Assembly: GCA_014529385.2 (NCBI GenBank)
Contig: CM043958.1
Location: 79,665,025 to 79,729,024 of the forward strand
Source of the DNA: Adiantum capillus-veneris
Lineage: Eukaryota; Streptophyta; Polypodiopsida; Polypodiales; Pteridaceae
Direction: 5' to 3'
DNA length: 64,000 nucleotides
Every line of letters begins with the position of its first letter. The first letter of the stretch is position 1. The translations under genes and the position numbers were made by a program. Positions 11,130-23,531 of this stretch are shown piece by piece. The notes beneath the pieces are model-generated. The model was not told where the DNA came from, did not search any database, and saw only the letters and a list, made by a program, of their open reading frames with translations.

Positions 11130-12100
11130 ACTTAAAAGGAACTAGGGCAGCTGTACATGTGCTCAGAGTGCAATTCTGGCCAAAAATTTTCATTTAGACA
11201 TCCTACGCGTAGGTTGTCTTTTTTTCATCAGATTTGGGTGATACTTGTCATGCTGGTGGTCCTTGGCCAGTACAACATGGCTATGTGCTTGGAATTGGAT
11301 TTGGGCATCAAAAAGTGGATTTTTGGGCAGATTCAAGCTTTAGGCTCACAAATAGGGTAAAAGTCCACTACAGGTAGTAAATGATATCCAAATGGGTTGA
11401 AAATTGATATATGGGCTCCTTGCACCATGGTATTGGCTTCCATGATGTCATTCTTTGCACAGAAGTTCAAAAACATGCTTGAGACATCCTACGCGTAGGA
11501 TGTCTATTTCATCAAAATGGCTGGGATTTGTTCTGTGGGTAGTCCTTGGCATGGGGAACATGGCCATGCTCTTGGATTTTGATTTGGACAAGAATTGATG
11601 TTGGCAAGACCCTGTGTAGTGTTTTTGGGCTCAAAAAAGTATATCTTGAAGGTGTTGGGGGTCAAGTTTGATTAGAATGGCTTCAAACTTGATATATGAG
11701 CTCTTGAAGGTGATGTGAAAAGATATGGAATGTAAAAATACCCTATGTAGGCCAAAAATGTCAAATAGACATCCTACGCGTAGGATATCTATTTCATCAT
11801 TTTTTGCAGATGACCAGACAGGTTGGTTGGCTATGTGCTCATGAATGTCTTGTGCAAGTTTCATGTGATTTGGACAAGTTTTGGTAGGTCTATGGCCCAT
11901 TATTGCCTCTATGCCCTAACTTTGCGTTTTTTCATGCATATGAGGTCAATGTTGGTCCAAATGTGATGAAACGTGGTGGCTAGCATGTAAAGGCTATTCA
12001 GAAAATGTGTGTGATGAGAAATGTTGGGTTCTGTGCCCAGAAATGCCCTTGAGAGATCCTACGCGTAGGATGTCTCCTGGTGATTTTTCCATGGAAACTG
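11130..12100 (-). repeat. Tandem array of about 285-bp units, each with a 24-bp palindrome
   Basis: Palindromes at 11196-11219, 11482-11505, 11767-11790 and 12052-12075 have centres spaced 286, 285 and 285 bp. Each is AGACAT + CCTACGCGTAGG + ATGTCT with at most one change, except conserved core positions. The sequence between centres is also repeated in degenerate form (for example GATATATGGGCTC against GATATATGAGCTC, and TAGTCCTTGGCATGG against TGGTCCTTGGCCAG). The array lies just upstream of the accessory ORF. Confidence 0.9.
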
Positions 12101-13856
12101 TCACTAGTGCTTGCCCTTTGTCCCCCTGAGTCCCTTTTAAGCCTAATTTCAACAAAAAGTCAAATGGATAGAAAGTAACTCCCTGTGTGGATTTCAGAGC
12201 CTCCGAGCCGTTTTCTGACTTTTGGAGTGCTTTTCGGCGATGAAATTTCTTGATGTTGGTCTCCATAGCTTCCCGATCCCTTGGGGATCCTTGCCGTATG
12301 GTTTTTGTCGACTTTGGCTTCACCGGAGCTCCATTTGGCAATTTGTCGCTCTAGAAGCACCCGTGGTTGCGTTTACATGTCTTCGATGACTTGTGGTGGT
12401 CTACCATCATAGGACTTGATTGTTGATGGTCTAGGAAAGCCGCTCGTGAAGTTTGGTGGCAAACGGACATGCGATTTATCCGCGAGAGCTATTTGACGCT
12501 TGGTGTGTCTGATGCCGTTTCTAAAGTTTAGTGCCGCTTCGGGTCACCTTTTGGTCATGTGGGCTACATAGACTTGTCGAGCATGTCGCGATGCTCCTAC
12601 CCATGAATTTTGGTAGCATTTGGGTGCCTTTCCGCCGATTTTCCATTTGGTGGTCTCTTGCGGGATTCTAGGAATTAGGGTTTTCCCCGATGGTTTTCTA
12701 CTGCCTTTGGACATCCAAAACTGGTCTCCTATGCTAGGGTAAGTTGCCGATGAAGTCTCGTTGTTTTTGGGTTAGCTGCCGTTAGGTGGCCACTTCTACT
12801 TGTAGGTCTCTACTGCCCGCTTTGTGTGTGAACCCTATGCTAGTTTTCGCAACAAAACGACAAACATGCGCGAAAAGCTCACGGTGGTGAGCCTACATCT
12901 CATGTCTAAAGCCCGTTGGGTAGTCGTGCGCGTCGTAGAAGCTGCTCGAAGTTCCGCTCGCTCTAGGTGGCAGAAGCTCTCTCTCAAAGGTCAATAGTGG
13001 AAATGAGCTAAAAATGAAGTGAAAAATTCTTATAATGGGGGTCCCCGAACCACTTTTCATGAAATTTGACATGTGCTCCAACTTCTTGCGAGATGCGGTT
13101 TAGGCTCAAAAATTTCTTGATTTGGACTCCATTTGCCCTGTTTACCAGAAATTTGACATTTCGGTCAAAATCTGGCCAAAACACGCTTTCCGCTCCAGTC
13201 TCATAATTGCACCCCCACTGTACCATAGGTTGTCCTATAGTCATTGATCATTCCCATATTTTTTGTTTTTCATTACGACCGTTTTTCACGTGCTTTTTGT
13301 ATTTTTGAAGTTTTTCTATCGAAAATTAACAAAATTAAAAGGAAAATAGCAAATCAAACCCAGAAAATCCCCAAAAATCATAATAAATCAAAAACATCAC
13401 TGCAAAACATTATATACACTCACATGCAATTTTTATGGTCGGATTTCTCCGTTTTACCAATTATTTGCCCGAAAAATGGCTATTTCTACTTATATACGCA
13501 CACCTAGGGGCTTGATTTGGCATTTGGCCCCATATACCTGTAGATTCATGCTGTATGAGGGCATATGTACTTGGGTTAGTCTAGAAAATTTTGCAATCAA
13601 ACAACAACCCTTAAAAATAGTCGAAAAACATGCCCTTTTTTGCTCTTTCTGCCATTGGGTCCGCATTTGAAAATGCCTCCCCCCCTCCTAGCTGGAGTCC
13701 TCCCGGACGACAAGGTATCACCTTGGAGTATGTGCCCTGCATAGGTTGAAAAATTTGTGCTAATGCTTGGCCGTGTAATGTGGCCCTATTTTATGCATAC
13801 TCGGTTAATGCATGGAAAAATTAATGCTGTGTAAGAGAAGGGTATAAGCAAGATGC
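12101..13856. other. Non-coding interior of the Ty3 element
   Basis: Between the second-protease ORF and the palindrome array. No frame above about 90 codons with any recognisable motif; composition is T/G-rich on the plus strand. Probably untranslated region separating the pol and accessory units. Confidence 0.6.
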
Positions 13857-14115
13857 TTATTGGCATTCGCCGTCGAGGTTTCCTATTTTCTTTGCAAGTA
13901 ACAGATGTAACTCTACTGCTTGATTGTCTCTTTTGCAAAAGTCGCTAGCTTTGCCGCTACTGTTGATATGGCCGTATTTGTCTCTTTGGAGAGGATTGGC
14001 TTGGCCGGAATGGCCATAGAGCGTATCTCTTTTGCTTTCCATTGGTAGCTTGTTTTGCCGGTTTAGGGTTTATTGCTATTGCATTGGTTGCCACTATTTT
14101 GTTGCTTATTGGCAT

Positions 14116-14979
14116 TCACATAAGTCTGTTTGCCGGTTGCAAATGCAACTGTCTGCCTTCCGATGTTGCTTGTACTGAAGGGAGTTCCTTTTGCTTTTGT
14201 TTCGGTATCCAAATGCGAGTCACATTTGAGTTATTGCTCAGCATTTTCTTTGGGATCCATATCTGTTTTATGCCCTTGGTGTTTGGTTGAACTATCGGCT
14301 TATGTCTTCTTCCTCCGTGTTTGTGTTTTGTGTCTGCCATGTCATTTCTATCATTCCGCATCCATACTTGTTTCTCTGGTTTTGGGAACTTCGATCTTTG
14401 CACTGCAGTTGGTGACTTGTCATACTTGTAGTGGACAATGTTGGTTGTTACCTGTTTGTTAGCCTTGGGTATTATGTTGTTCTTTGGTGGCACCCTTGCT
14501 TTTGGCTCTTTTTCCAGTGATTGCATTGCTGGCAACTGATTATTGCGGGGTTGCTGAGCAAAGGCTAATACCTGTTGTTCTTGTGCATGCTGAATTTTGA
14601 TTGCATTCACATTCCAATCTATCCGCACATTGTACTCTTTTTGCCAAGGTTGTCCCAACAACATGGGGTGTTGTGTGCTTTCATCCTCGACTACATAAAA
14701 TTTGTGTGGGTAAATATATTGATGTACTTGTACATGCAATATAGTCCAGCCCAATGTTTTTAATGAATGTGATGTACTACTTTCCAGCACTTGTGGAGTA
14801 GGATGGAGTTCACCTGTGGACTTGCTCTGTTTGTATAATCTGTAAGAGATCAAATTTTCTTGAGCTCTAGAATCAAGCAATGCCGTTGATTCAACTTGAT
14901 TGCTACCCACTTTGACTGCAATTATTGGCTCCACTGTGTCTTCATCAAACCTCGTTAGTCGAATGGCATTGGTTCGCAA
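14116..14979 (-). pseudogene. Second retropepsin-like domain and W-I-P-K tail (downstream of integrase)
   Basis: About 287 codons overlapping the integrase frame's end. Near residue 35 there is ALLDSRAQENLISYRLY, a retropepsin active-site motif with Gly changed to Arg; later comes MLLGQPWQKEYNVRIDW, matching the second conserved hydrophobic-L-G segment. The tail has repeated Trp motifs: KQVWMRND, KQIWIPKKML and RIWIPKQKQ. The upstream frame encodes a basic linker that joins integrase, implying an ancestral INT-linker-PR2 fusion broken by a frameshift at about 15000-15050. The plus-strand Ty3 element has the same arrangement at 48452-49777. The role is unknown; the missing active-site Gly predicts no proteolytic activity in this copy. 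Confidence 0.75.
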
Positions 14980-16456
14980 TGGTGCTCCACATTTTTGTTG
15001 CTGTCGCAGAAGTCTTCTTTTTGCAATGCGTTCTTGCTTGAGCTTCTTCTCGTACCCTCTGTTTCTCCTTCATTCGTTGTTTTCCTTGATGGATTTGTTG
15101 AAGCATATCCTGTGTTAGTGGTAAATGATATTTCTTCAATCGACATCCACTAATCCAATTTGGCATTTCTTCACTTGATAATATAGCAAGCTTGACAGCT
15201 CCGCTTTGTGATAGATCACTAATCACAAAGGGTCCCATCCCTCGCTTTTTAAGTTTCTTGGCATGTTGCTTCAAAGTATAAACAAGTACATAATCACCCG
15301 TTTTGAACTCTTTCGTACGCACATGCTTGTCAAAAAACTCTTTTTGTCTTATCTTTTTAGCATAGATCGAAGCTACAGCTCTCAAGCGGAGTTCATCTAG
15401 CTTTTGAAGATCATCTCTTCTTGAAGAGAGCTCATGCCCTGTCTATTCTAGGCGTTTTGCTACTCGTAGAGTTGGGATTAAAAACTCTATGGGTAATATA
15501 GCATTTAGACCAAACACCATGTTGTACGGTGTTGTTCCTATCGATGTTTTGTAAGCTACCCTGTATGCCTATAGTGTTGAGTGTAGATGCTGATCCCAAT
15601 CTGTTCTTGACTCTGACACAATTTTAGTGAGAACCGTGCATAGTGTTTTATTTGTGGCCTCAGCTTGTCCATTTGCCTGTGGATGGTATGGAGCAGATTT
15701 CCTATGTATGACCATGAATTCCTCTAGCAGATATTCAATGACTTCATTAAGAAAATGTGCTCCACGATCACTGACAATTTCTATTGGTAAACCGTATCGT
15801 ATAAAAACATTCTCATACAAAAATTGTGTAGTGGTCCGTGCATCTGCTTTTTGTGTTGCCTTGGCTTCCATACATTTTGTGAGATAGTCCGTAGCCACAA
15901 TGATATATTAGGTATGGGTGTGATATGCAGGGGGTGAAATAGGCCCCACAAAATCAATGCATTTTACAAATGCCCTTGCTCCCATCATTGGCTGTAGTGG
16001 CATCTCATCTCTCTTTATCGGCACCTTGGTGCAGTGACATGCGTCACAACGCTTTACAAACTCATCAGCATCCATGTGCAATGTAGGCCACCATATTCCT
16101 GCGGTTAAGACGATATTTGCCATCTTATCTTCCGAAAAATTTCCTCCACTTATACCTCCATGTGCGTGTTCTAGAATGAGCAGGTATTTACTTTCACTTG
16201 CACAGATTCTAAGTTGATTGTCCTTTCCTCGCTTATAGAGTTGGTTTTCAATTAACTGAAAGTCACGAGCCTCCAGCTCTATAGCCCTTTTCCGTGCTCT
16301 TGTTATGTTTTCAGGAAACGTCCTTGTGGTTAAGGAATCAATGATATATTGACTCCATGCAAGTGCAATGTTTACCTGAAACAATGTCGTGTGATCCACT
16401 GGTCGTTTGGCACTACATATAATACAATTGGTAACATAAAGCATGTGTGTCCGCAT
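14945..16456 (-). pseudogene. Integrase (INT) of minus-strand Ty3 element
   Basis: Frames 16456-15908, 15898-15569 and 15385-14945. The zinc-binding domain shows HAHGGISGGN...CDAC (second His replaced by Asn). The catalytic core has ATDYLTK, IVSDRGAHF and NGQAEATNK, matching the D, D and E of a DD35E retroviral integrase. The C-terminal part has KEFKTGDYVLVY and a basic tail, with no chromodomain visible. Stops and frame changes interrupt it. In function it would insert the cDNA into the genome. It is preceded by a second zinc-binding domain. Confidence 0.85.
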
Positions 16457-17318
16457 ACATAGTTGGCCAATAAAACCCTAACTGTTTCAGTTTCTGGTGT
16501 TTTTTCACTGTTGAACAATGAAATGCACAATCCTGGACATGCGCCTCTTCTAGGTAACACTCGAATTCTTCCGGATTTATACATAATCGTAGAATTTGGT
16601 CCGATCCTAGATGATACAGCCGTCCTGCAATCAACCGAAAGTTTTTTGTTTGTCTAATTGTTTGTTGTTTGGATCTGTCTTCCGTGCTATCAAACCTACC
16701 TCCAAAGGAAAGAATGCTAACAATTTCCTGAGACCATTTGGGTATCATTTCAATATTGAAAAGATAAGCATTTGGTATGTCATCATCTACTCCTTCAGGA
16801 GCTTCCCCGTTGTGTATCCTTGAAAGATGATCCGCTTGTAGATGGGTTTTACCCTTTTTGACCACCACTGTGAAATCAAACTCTAGCAATATAATAAACC
16901 AGCGTACAATTCTCCCTGTATTGCATGGTTTATTCACCAGATACAAAAGAGCTTGATGATATGTGAAGAACACAAATTTGTTTGCAAGCAAATAATGCCG
17001 AAATTTCTTTACAGCATAAATCATTCCTAATCTCTCTCTTTCGGTAGTTGTGTAGTTCTTTTTCGCACTGTTTAACTGTCGGCTTGCATACCAAACTAGA
17101 AAATCCATTGTTTCATCTCCAGGTTGAGCCAGAATACTCCAGATTGCATATGCAGAAGCATCAATGTGAACATGGAATATCTTTTCCCAATCCGGTGCTT
17201 TAAGTACAGGTGCCGATACAAGGTTTTCCTTTAGCTTTTGGAATGAAGTTTCACATTCCTTAGTCCAATCAAAATTGACTAGCAAACGATACAGAGGTTG
17301 TGTGATGACTGCATACAT
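16413..17318 (-). pseudogene. RNase H domain of minus-strand Ty3 element
   Basis: HVHIDASAYAIWSILAQPG begins the RNase H fold with its catalytic Asp. It is followed by YASRQLNSAKKNYTTTERE (catalytic Glu region), AVKKFRHYLLANKFVFFTYH and LLYLVNKP. One frame change separates it from RT. The tail LQADHLSRIHNGEAPEG is the usual RH-INT connector. It would degrade the RNA strand during reverse transcription. Confidence 0.85.
16415..16545 (-). other. Extra integrase-type H2C2 zinc-binding domain
   Basis: Upstream of the standard INT zinc domain, after RNase H, lies another complete H2C2: EEAHVQDCAFH (H-x6-H), then QLGFYWPTMYADTHALC and, after a frame change, TNCIICSAK (C-x2-C). A linker with ALAWSQYIIDSLTT then leads to the second zinc domain (His at about 16160, CDAC at about 16040). 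Both copies carry the usual lead-in (RLYHLGSDQILRLC and QLYKRGKDNQLRIC). The plus-strand relative has only one such domain. Confidence 0.75.
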
Positions 17319-17327
17319 ATATATGAA

Positions 17328-18221
17328 TCATTGATAATACCCACAGTGTCCCATGAAGGATTGCACTTGTTTCACATTAGTAGGCCTGGGTAGGTCTACT
17401 ATGACTTTGACTTTGTCTATGTCAGTGGTTATGCCATTTCTTGAGACAATGTGTCCTAATATACGGCCTTGCCTAACCATAAAAATACACTTTTCCGTGT
17501 CAAGACAGATTCGATATGTCTTGCATTTTTCAAATACCTTTTGCAAGTGGTCAATATGTTCCTCTCGCAGAAGAGAGTGTACACAAAGATCATCCATGTA
17601 TATTTCTAAGAATATTCTCAGGTATTCTTTGAACGCGTGAGTCATTAACCTTTGGAAGGTAGCTGGGGCATTAGTTAAGCCAAACGACATAACTTGATAC
17701 GCATATATTCCCCATTCTGTGGCAAACGCTGTTTTGTGTTGATCCTCCATTGCAATTGCCAGTTGGTTGTATCCTCAAAACCCATCCAGAAAGGAATAAG
17801 CCCGTTTCCCGGCCACCCTCTCAAGTACATGTTCTGTGATTGGCAAGGGATAATTATCCCTTATGGTGGCTGCATTTACCTTTTTGAGGTTTACACACAC
17901 TCGCAGTTTTCCGTTCTTTTTGGGGACTACCACAATGGGTGACACCCAATCTGTATGTTCGATTTCATAAATGAATTCAGCTTCCATCAGCTTGTCAATC
18001 TCCTCTTTGATTCATTTAGCAAATGTGTCATTATATGTATAAGGACGTTGTTTGCTAGGTTTTGCATCCGATTTCAAAGGAATTGTATGTTGGCATATCG
18101 ATAGATCAACTCCCTTGAGGTCTTTGTAGGACCATGCAAACACATCTTTATACTTCTTGAGAAGTTGTGTTAACCGTTCTTCTTCTTCTGGCTCTAAATC
18201 GGTTGCAATGAGGCTTCTCAC
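17328..18221 (-). pseudogene. Reverse transcriptase of minus-strand Ty3 element
   Basis: Pieces 18221-18012, 17987-17775 and 17750-17328 give, in order, KDVFAWSYKDLKGVD, the WVSPIVVVPKKNGKLRVC block, FLDGF, FGLTNAPATFQRLM, the active-site YMDD at 17600-17589, and ILGHIVSRNGI. In-frame stops interrupt it at about 18010 and 17772. These are the standard RT fingers and palm motifs of Ty3/gypsy. Confidence 0.9.
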
Positions 18222-18451
18222 CTGGTTCCGCGAGGTCTATCCTTGTTGCATTTTCCGGCCCATTATAAGATTCTGGGTTTGTTCTTTCCCTGACTGGTGG
18301 TGTCATTATGAATTTTCTATCCTGAATAGTGAATTTTCGATAGTGTGATGGTACATTCATGTTTCCTTTTTCTGACTCCCCTTTACCATCACTATCTTCC
18401 TCAGTAGTCCATATCTCTGGTAAAGACCGTTTCAGTTCTTGGTATTTCTGT

Positions 18452-19027
18452 TTACGCTCCAGTTTGGTCCACTCTTGGTCTTTCGGTGTTTCTTTTTTTT
18501 GAGTTTTGAGATTTTTGTAATTTTGTTTCTATTTTAGCTTTTTGTACTTGTCTTTTTTCCTCTTGTGTTCTTTCCCTTCGAACTTTTGAGAATCTTTCTG
18601 GTATTTGATCTTTTACACAATCCTCTGCTTTTACAAGCATCAAATAGTGAGTTTTACCTTTTATCCTGGGCATCAGGTTCTCTCTCGCTTTGTTCCCTGC
18701 TCGTTTCCTCCTATAGAGTTCCTGGCGTCTAGGGTGCTGATTAGCAAAATCATAAATCTTGATATTCTCTGCTTTCTCCCCACACTCACTTGAGTTGTCT
18801 GAACATTCATTATCAGCATCGTTGTTTACCTCCAGATGTTCAGAGAAGTTATAAAACTCTTCTTGCTCTGGTGGTTCTATCGTCTCATCTTCTCCTCGTA
18901 TAATGGTTACCATGTAGTGGGGTTGCACATCATAGCCATCCTTATCACAAAATTTTGTTGTTGGACTATCTGTAATGGTACAGACATCCAATGTTGCTAG
19001 TATGTGTTCCCATTCTAAAGGTTCCAA
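18452..19027 (-). pseudogene. Protease-RT linker of minus-strand Ty3 polyprotein
   Basis: About 191 codons, acidic in the first half (EDETIEPPEQEEFY, NNDADNECSDNSSECGEK) and strongly basic in the second. The plus-strand relative has a similarly placed acidic-then-basic linker (about 44900-45500). No enzymatic domain recognised. Confidence 0.6.
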
Positions 19028-19193
19028 GGCATCTTCAAGAAAAGGTTATGGAATATACTCCTTGTCCTCAATCGCTCTTTCTAAAACGCATTCCTCTCTT
19101 TTTAGGCTTCCACAATGTGAAGCTCCGCACATCCATAGCTCTTTTTCTTGCCCCAACCATGCTGGGAGTTCCGATCTTGCAACTGTAGCTGAA

Positions 19194-20102
19194 TCAAACT
19201 CTTCCACTGCATGGTGTCTGGTTCACATCCTTGTAACTATGGTCTTTCAGGTGTATTTTGGCTGTTGTCTCACCATGTCTAAGGTATATGTGATCGTAAC
19301 CCCAATCTTGGACCATCTTCAATTGTCTCATGAATGGTCTTCCCAAGATGATCTCATAATTGTTCTTTTTGTCGAAATCGACTATTGCAAATGTATGCTC
19401 ATACTCGATTCCGCACGAAGTGACAATCACCTTTTCTAAGAGTCCTTGAGGCTTCTCCATGAACCCATCTGCCAATTGAAATTTCATTCTAGTAGCTCTT
19501 AAAGCTGGTTTTCCCCATTTTTTCTAGATTTCCTTGGTGGCGATAGCAACTCCTGCACCACTGTCAAGAATAGCTTTGGAAACTACTCCTTGGAATTCTA
19601 CTGGTAGCGTGGTGTTTCCATCTTCTCCCTCGCAATACTCTCCAACTTTGTTTAATGGTACTGGCCTAGTGTTTAGTTGAGACCTATCCAATTCTCTGAT
19701 CCCTTCCTGAAGCTTCAAGGTGGGGTCTTTCACTCCAAATTTTTCTAGGCATTTGCCTACTGTGGTCCACATGTTTGGTCGTAACCTTAGGAGTTCAGCT
19801 AATGTGATTGTGCATGCAACCGGGGTGGACAATAACTCAATCAACCCTTGTGAATCCATCACTTTGTTAGAAGAAAGTATTTGAGATGGAATTTCTCTCA
19901 CCTCAGACTTGGCTTCATACTCTCCTAGGTAAGAGGGTAGAGTTTTCTGCGAGTCTGGTTGGCTGTGCCCAGAACTAATTGATCCCTGATCTCCACGTTG
20001 TGAATGTAAGTCAAAGTTCACTTGTGATCTTGCCTCAAATTCTTCAATAGGAGGTAAGATCTCATTTTTCTCTTTTCTTGTGCTGTTCATGTGGTTACTC
20101 AC
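19194..20102 (-). pseudogene. Retropepsin (protease 1) of minus-strand Ty3 element
   Basis: Frame 20102-19524 ends with GEYCEGEDGNTTLPVEF and KAILDSGAGVAIATKE, the aspartic-protease active site with intact D-S-G. Frame 19487-19194 continues with YEIILGRPFMRQLKMVQDWG, the second conserved segment. A stop at about 19524 separates the halves. It would process the gag-pol polyprotein. Confidence 0.85.
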
Positions 20103-20111
20103 CTTGTTAGC

Positions 20112-23100
20112 TTAGTTGGCCTCACGGATTTGCTTCCACAGATCATCTAGACCGTTACAGTCCTTACCCATTTCTGCCAATGTTTTAGGTTGGAACCCGT
20201 CACTTGCCTCATCTGTTGTATTTGGCACTATGATAGGCTCTCCCCTAGACTCATAGGTATTCGCGAGTTTTTCCTTCGTTTTTACTTGCTCCTCTAAAGC
20301 TTGTTGGATAGGGGTTGGAGCTGGTACCTCATGCCAATTTGCAAGTTTACCGAGCGGGTTTTCCATCAAATATTGAGCTGTTTCAATCATCTTTTTACAC
20401 ATTTCCAACCTTTGTTTTTCTATTTCCGCATATGGATAAGTCATCCATCTTTGCTCTTGTGTTTGGTTCTTTTTGAGTTTGGCTTCATAAGCTTTTAGAA
20501 GTGCATCCAGCTGCTCATTTACCTTGTCTGCCAGTACTGATCCTCCTGATCCTGCACTTTTGGGTTCTGCTATTTCCTTGGGTGCTATGGTTGCCGTGGT
20601 GTGTGAGCTTAGGCTACCTAGATCCTCTAACTGCTCTAATCTATCCTTTGTGTGTTTTAACTCCTCGGATAGAGCTGTTTGCTCTCATTCTTTCCTGGCT
20701 TTCATACGCGCCTTTCTAGCTTTCCTAGTGCTTCTCTGATTTTTCATTTCTAAACTTGGGGCATCGGTTTTTGGTTCTTCAATCATGGGTTCGTTCGTCA
20801 TTCTTTGAGCTTGGGCTCGTGTCACCGCCTGAATAGGTACGATTGTTTCATTTTCTGACCCTCCACTGGAAGGCACTGTTTCCAGGATGTTCAAGGTAGT
20901 TTTTGCTCCTTTGCTCGAGTTCTTAGGACAATCAGGAATCAAATGAGTAACTCCACACTCGGTGCAATATGCGTTGACTCTAATGATTTCATCATAAGGA
21001 CAGTCTCTTAGCCAATGGTCTCCACCACACTTGTAGCAGGGTCCTTTAGGCTGTTGAGGTGCTCCTTGAGCTCCCCTTTGTTGGTATGCATGTCTCTGTC
21101 TGCCCATGCCTCCGTTGGCTATGAACAACAATGTTCGTTCATCTAAGCTATATCTTCCTTCTCCTGATGCCTGTGTAGCTGTTGGTGGTCCTGTATTTTC
21201 TATCATGCTCCATGGTTCTGGTGTCGAGGATTCTTCCGGTGGATAATAGATAGGGTTTGCCACATATCCATTGGGATCTTCATAGTATGCATGCATAGAC
21301 ACCAAAGCCTTCTCTTCTGATTCGGTTACGGTTCAGTGTGTATCTTATACCGACTGGTCGTAATCCTGGTAGGGGTGGTTGTTGCCCCAACACTGGTTGT
21401 GGTCTTTCTACACCTACAGGTCCTGGTAGGTTGCCTACTTGATACTTAGGCATCGGTGGAACTTGAGGAGAAGCTACCTGAGCTTGGGGAGCATAAGGTC
21501 TCTCTCTCACATATCCCTTGTTATAATAACATTCCTCTGTCCCATGGTTTGTCCATTTTTTTTCAATAGCACACCACTTGGGCTATTTAGCCTAGGGTTT
21601 GACGTACAAGTTAATCTTTTTTAGCACTTCCTCTACAAGCTGCTCTTGGTTTACAGCTACTTCCCCTTTCGGTGCTGTCTTAGAAGCCTTGCCTCCGCTT
21701 TGTTGTGAAGATGAATTGTCGTCAAGATCCTTGAACTCACCCTCTTTGTAGACCGCACTATTGTCCACAAGGTAAAGAGCCTCCTTGGTTAACTCATTCA
21801 ACGTCGTGCTCCTCTTCATATGTAAGTCCTTCTGGAGATCTGCATTCCTTAGTCCTTGGATAAATATAAGCATGTCTGGACTAAGTTGGTAGTTCTTCCA
21901 CCGGGCAGAATTTAACATATCTTTTTAGTCTTAGGGCTGCCTTTTGCACGAATTCCCCGTCTTTCTGTTTGAATTTATGGATTTGTGAGACCATATTATG
22001 AGCTATCCCCCTTTGTAAATTCCTTGATAAACTTGTCAAACACTTCCTCCATAGATTCAAAGTCTCTACGTTCTACAGAGTCAAACCAAGTAGTAGCGTC
22101 ATCCTCGAGGGTTAGTCCAAACCCTGCAAATTGGGTAGGGAAATCTAACACCTCTTCAGCTCTAATTACGCGCACAAAGGCTGCGACATGATCTCTTGGA
22201 CCTTTGTTTCCTGTGTATTTCTTGTTTACCCATTTTTTCACTTGGGAAGGTCTAATTCTACGATGGTCTACAAACCTCATCATTGGATATCCACGTCCTA
22301 ATTGATATACCTCCTCTGGTCTTCTGTAGTAAGCTGGTTCCTCTCCCAATGGTGCTCCTAAGCCATAATTTCTAACAGTTCTTGCAAGAGATGGTTCATC
22401 TCTTCAAACTCATTCTATGGGTGGTCTTCTAGGCTCTATTGACCCTTGAGTTTTTGGTTTACTCTCTCCTTGATACCTTGAATAGAGTGGTGGTTCTTGA
22501 AAATCCCTTAGCTCTCGTGCGGCTTGATAACCATCTCGATTTCGGTCTTGCTCCAATGTTGCACTTTGTCGAAGCCATGCCTGCAATGATGGATGAGTTG
22601 TTGGTTGGTTCTGATTGTTGAATGTCTGTGGTCGGATAGAATGTGAGGTAGTATCATACTCCTCTGAAAAGGGATTTGTAGACTTGCTAGGGGTGTAGGT
22701 GGCTCTTGGCACTTCGTCGGGGGCATATGTTGATGCTCCTGGAACTGTTGCCTTTTCTACCTCCTCTGGGAGAATGCGTTGGTATTCTCTCCCGTATCTA
22801 TAAAAAAAAAAATATCCTTCCCCATTGCAGTTTCATAGGAGAATAAGTAAAGAACCTTGTCTTTGCTCAACTCGGTTAAGTATAGTTCTTTGCAGTGAAA
22901 GTAAGAGACTATTCCCTCGCTCTCATGCTTGTAGATTCCCACATTCTCATTATAAGTTGAAACACTGGTTGTTTTCTTATCATACATAAAAAATTGCTCC
23001 AGGTCGATCAATATTTGGTGGCGGTTCTTGAGTTTCTGAAACCATTTTCCCTTTTGCCACGTTATCTCCATATCTGTTGTAATCTTCAGGGTTACTAACT

Positions 23101-23531
23101 ATCAGATAGTGGTTCCCCTTTTCGTCTTAGAATCTATCTCTATCATCATAGAATAGAATTATCTCCAATCTCTGGGCCGGCCTTTCTTCAATACAAATGC
23201 ACTTGCGTCCTCGATAGTCAGAATAAACTAGGGCTCCCCTCGAGTTTGTTCCTTCTAAGAAGATCACAGTGAACTTGGAATCATTCAAAGGATTTAGGGA
23301 GGTGCTTCCTCCTGGCATTGGTCCGTCATAGGTAAAACCTCCTGGCTATTGGCTACCCATCATGAAGAAGGATTTTTCTGATGAAGTGTCAATATCACTA
23401 CCTTCCTCAATAATCGACGCTAGTGGATCTAGCCTTGCCTGAGTTACACTGTCCTCGGTGGACACTAAGCTACCTTGGTCACCTGCTACCTTCTGGTCTC
23501 TAAAAATGTATCTTCCTGATCTTAAATTCAT
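20112..23531 (-). pseudogene. Gag of minus-strand Ty3 element
   Basis: Starts at MNLRSGRYIF (ATG at 23531), the same opening as gag in the plus-strand relative. Pieces in several frames include a capsid-type region (DHVAAFVRVIRAEEVLDFP and TTWFDSVERRDFESMEEVF, about 22190-22020) and two CCHC knuckles, CYKCGGDHWLRDC and CTECGVTHLIPDC (about 21045-20925). A gag C-terminal extension follows with LNILETVPSS, mirrored by LNIIEIVDGT in the relative. In-frame stops at 23346-23348 and 23127-23129 plus frameshifts break it. Confidence 0.85.

Noticed and set aside
11196-12075. CRISPR-like array (short repeats at regular spacing)
   Set aside because: Spacing is about 285 bp, the spacers are themselves degenerate repeats, and it lies inside a plant LTR retrotransposon.
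14042-14462. Plus-strand frames rich in Cys, Phe and Leu resembling membrane proteins (also 27016-27381)
   Set aside because: They are antisense shadows of the retroelement ORF or of decayed repeat sequence, with no independent support.
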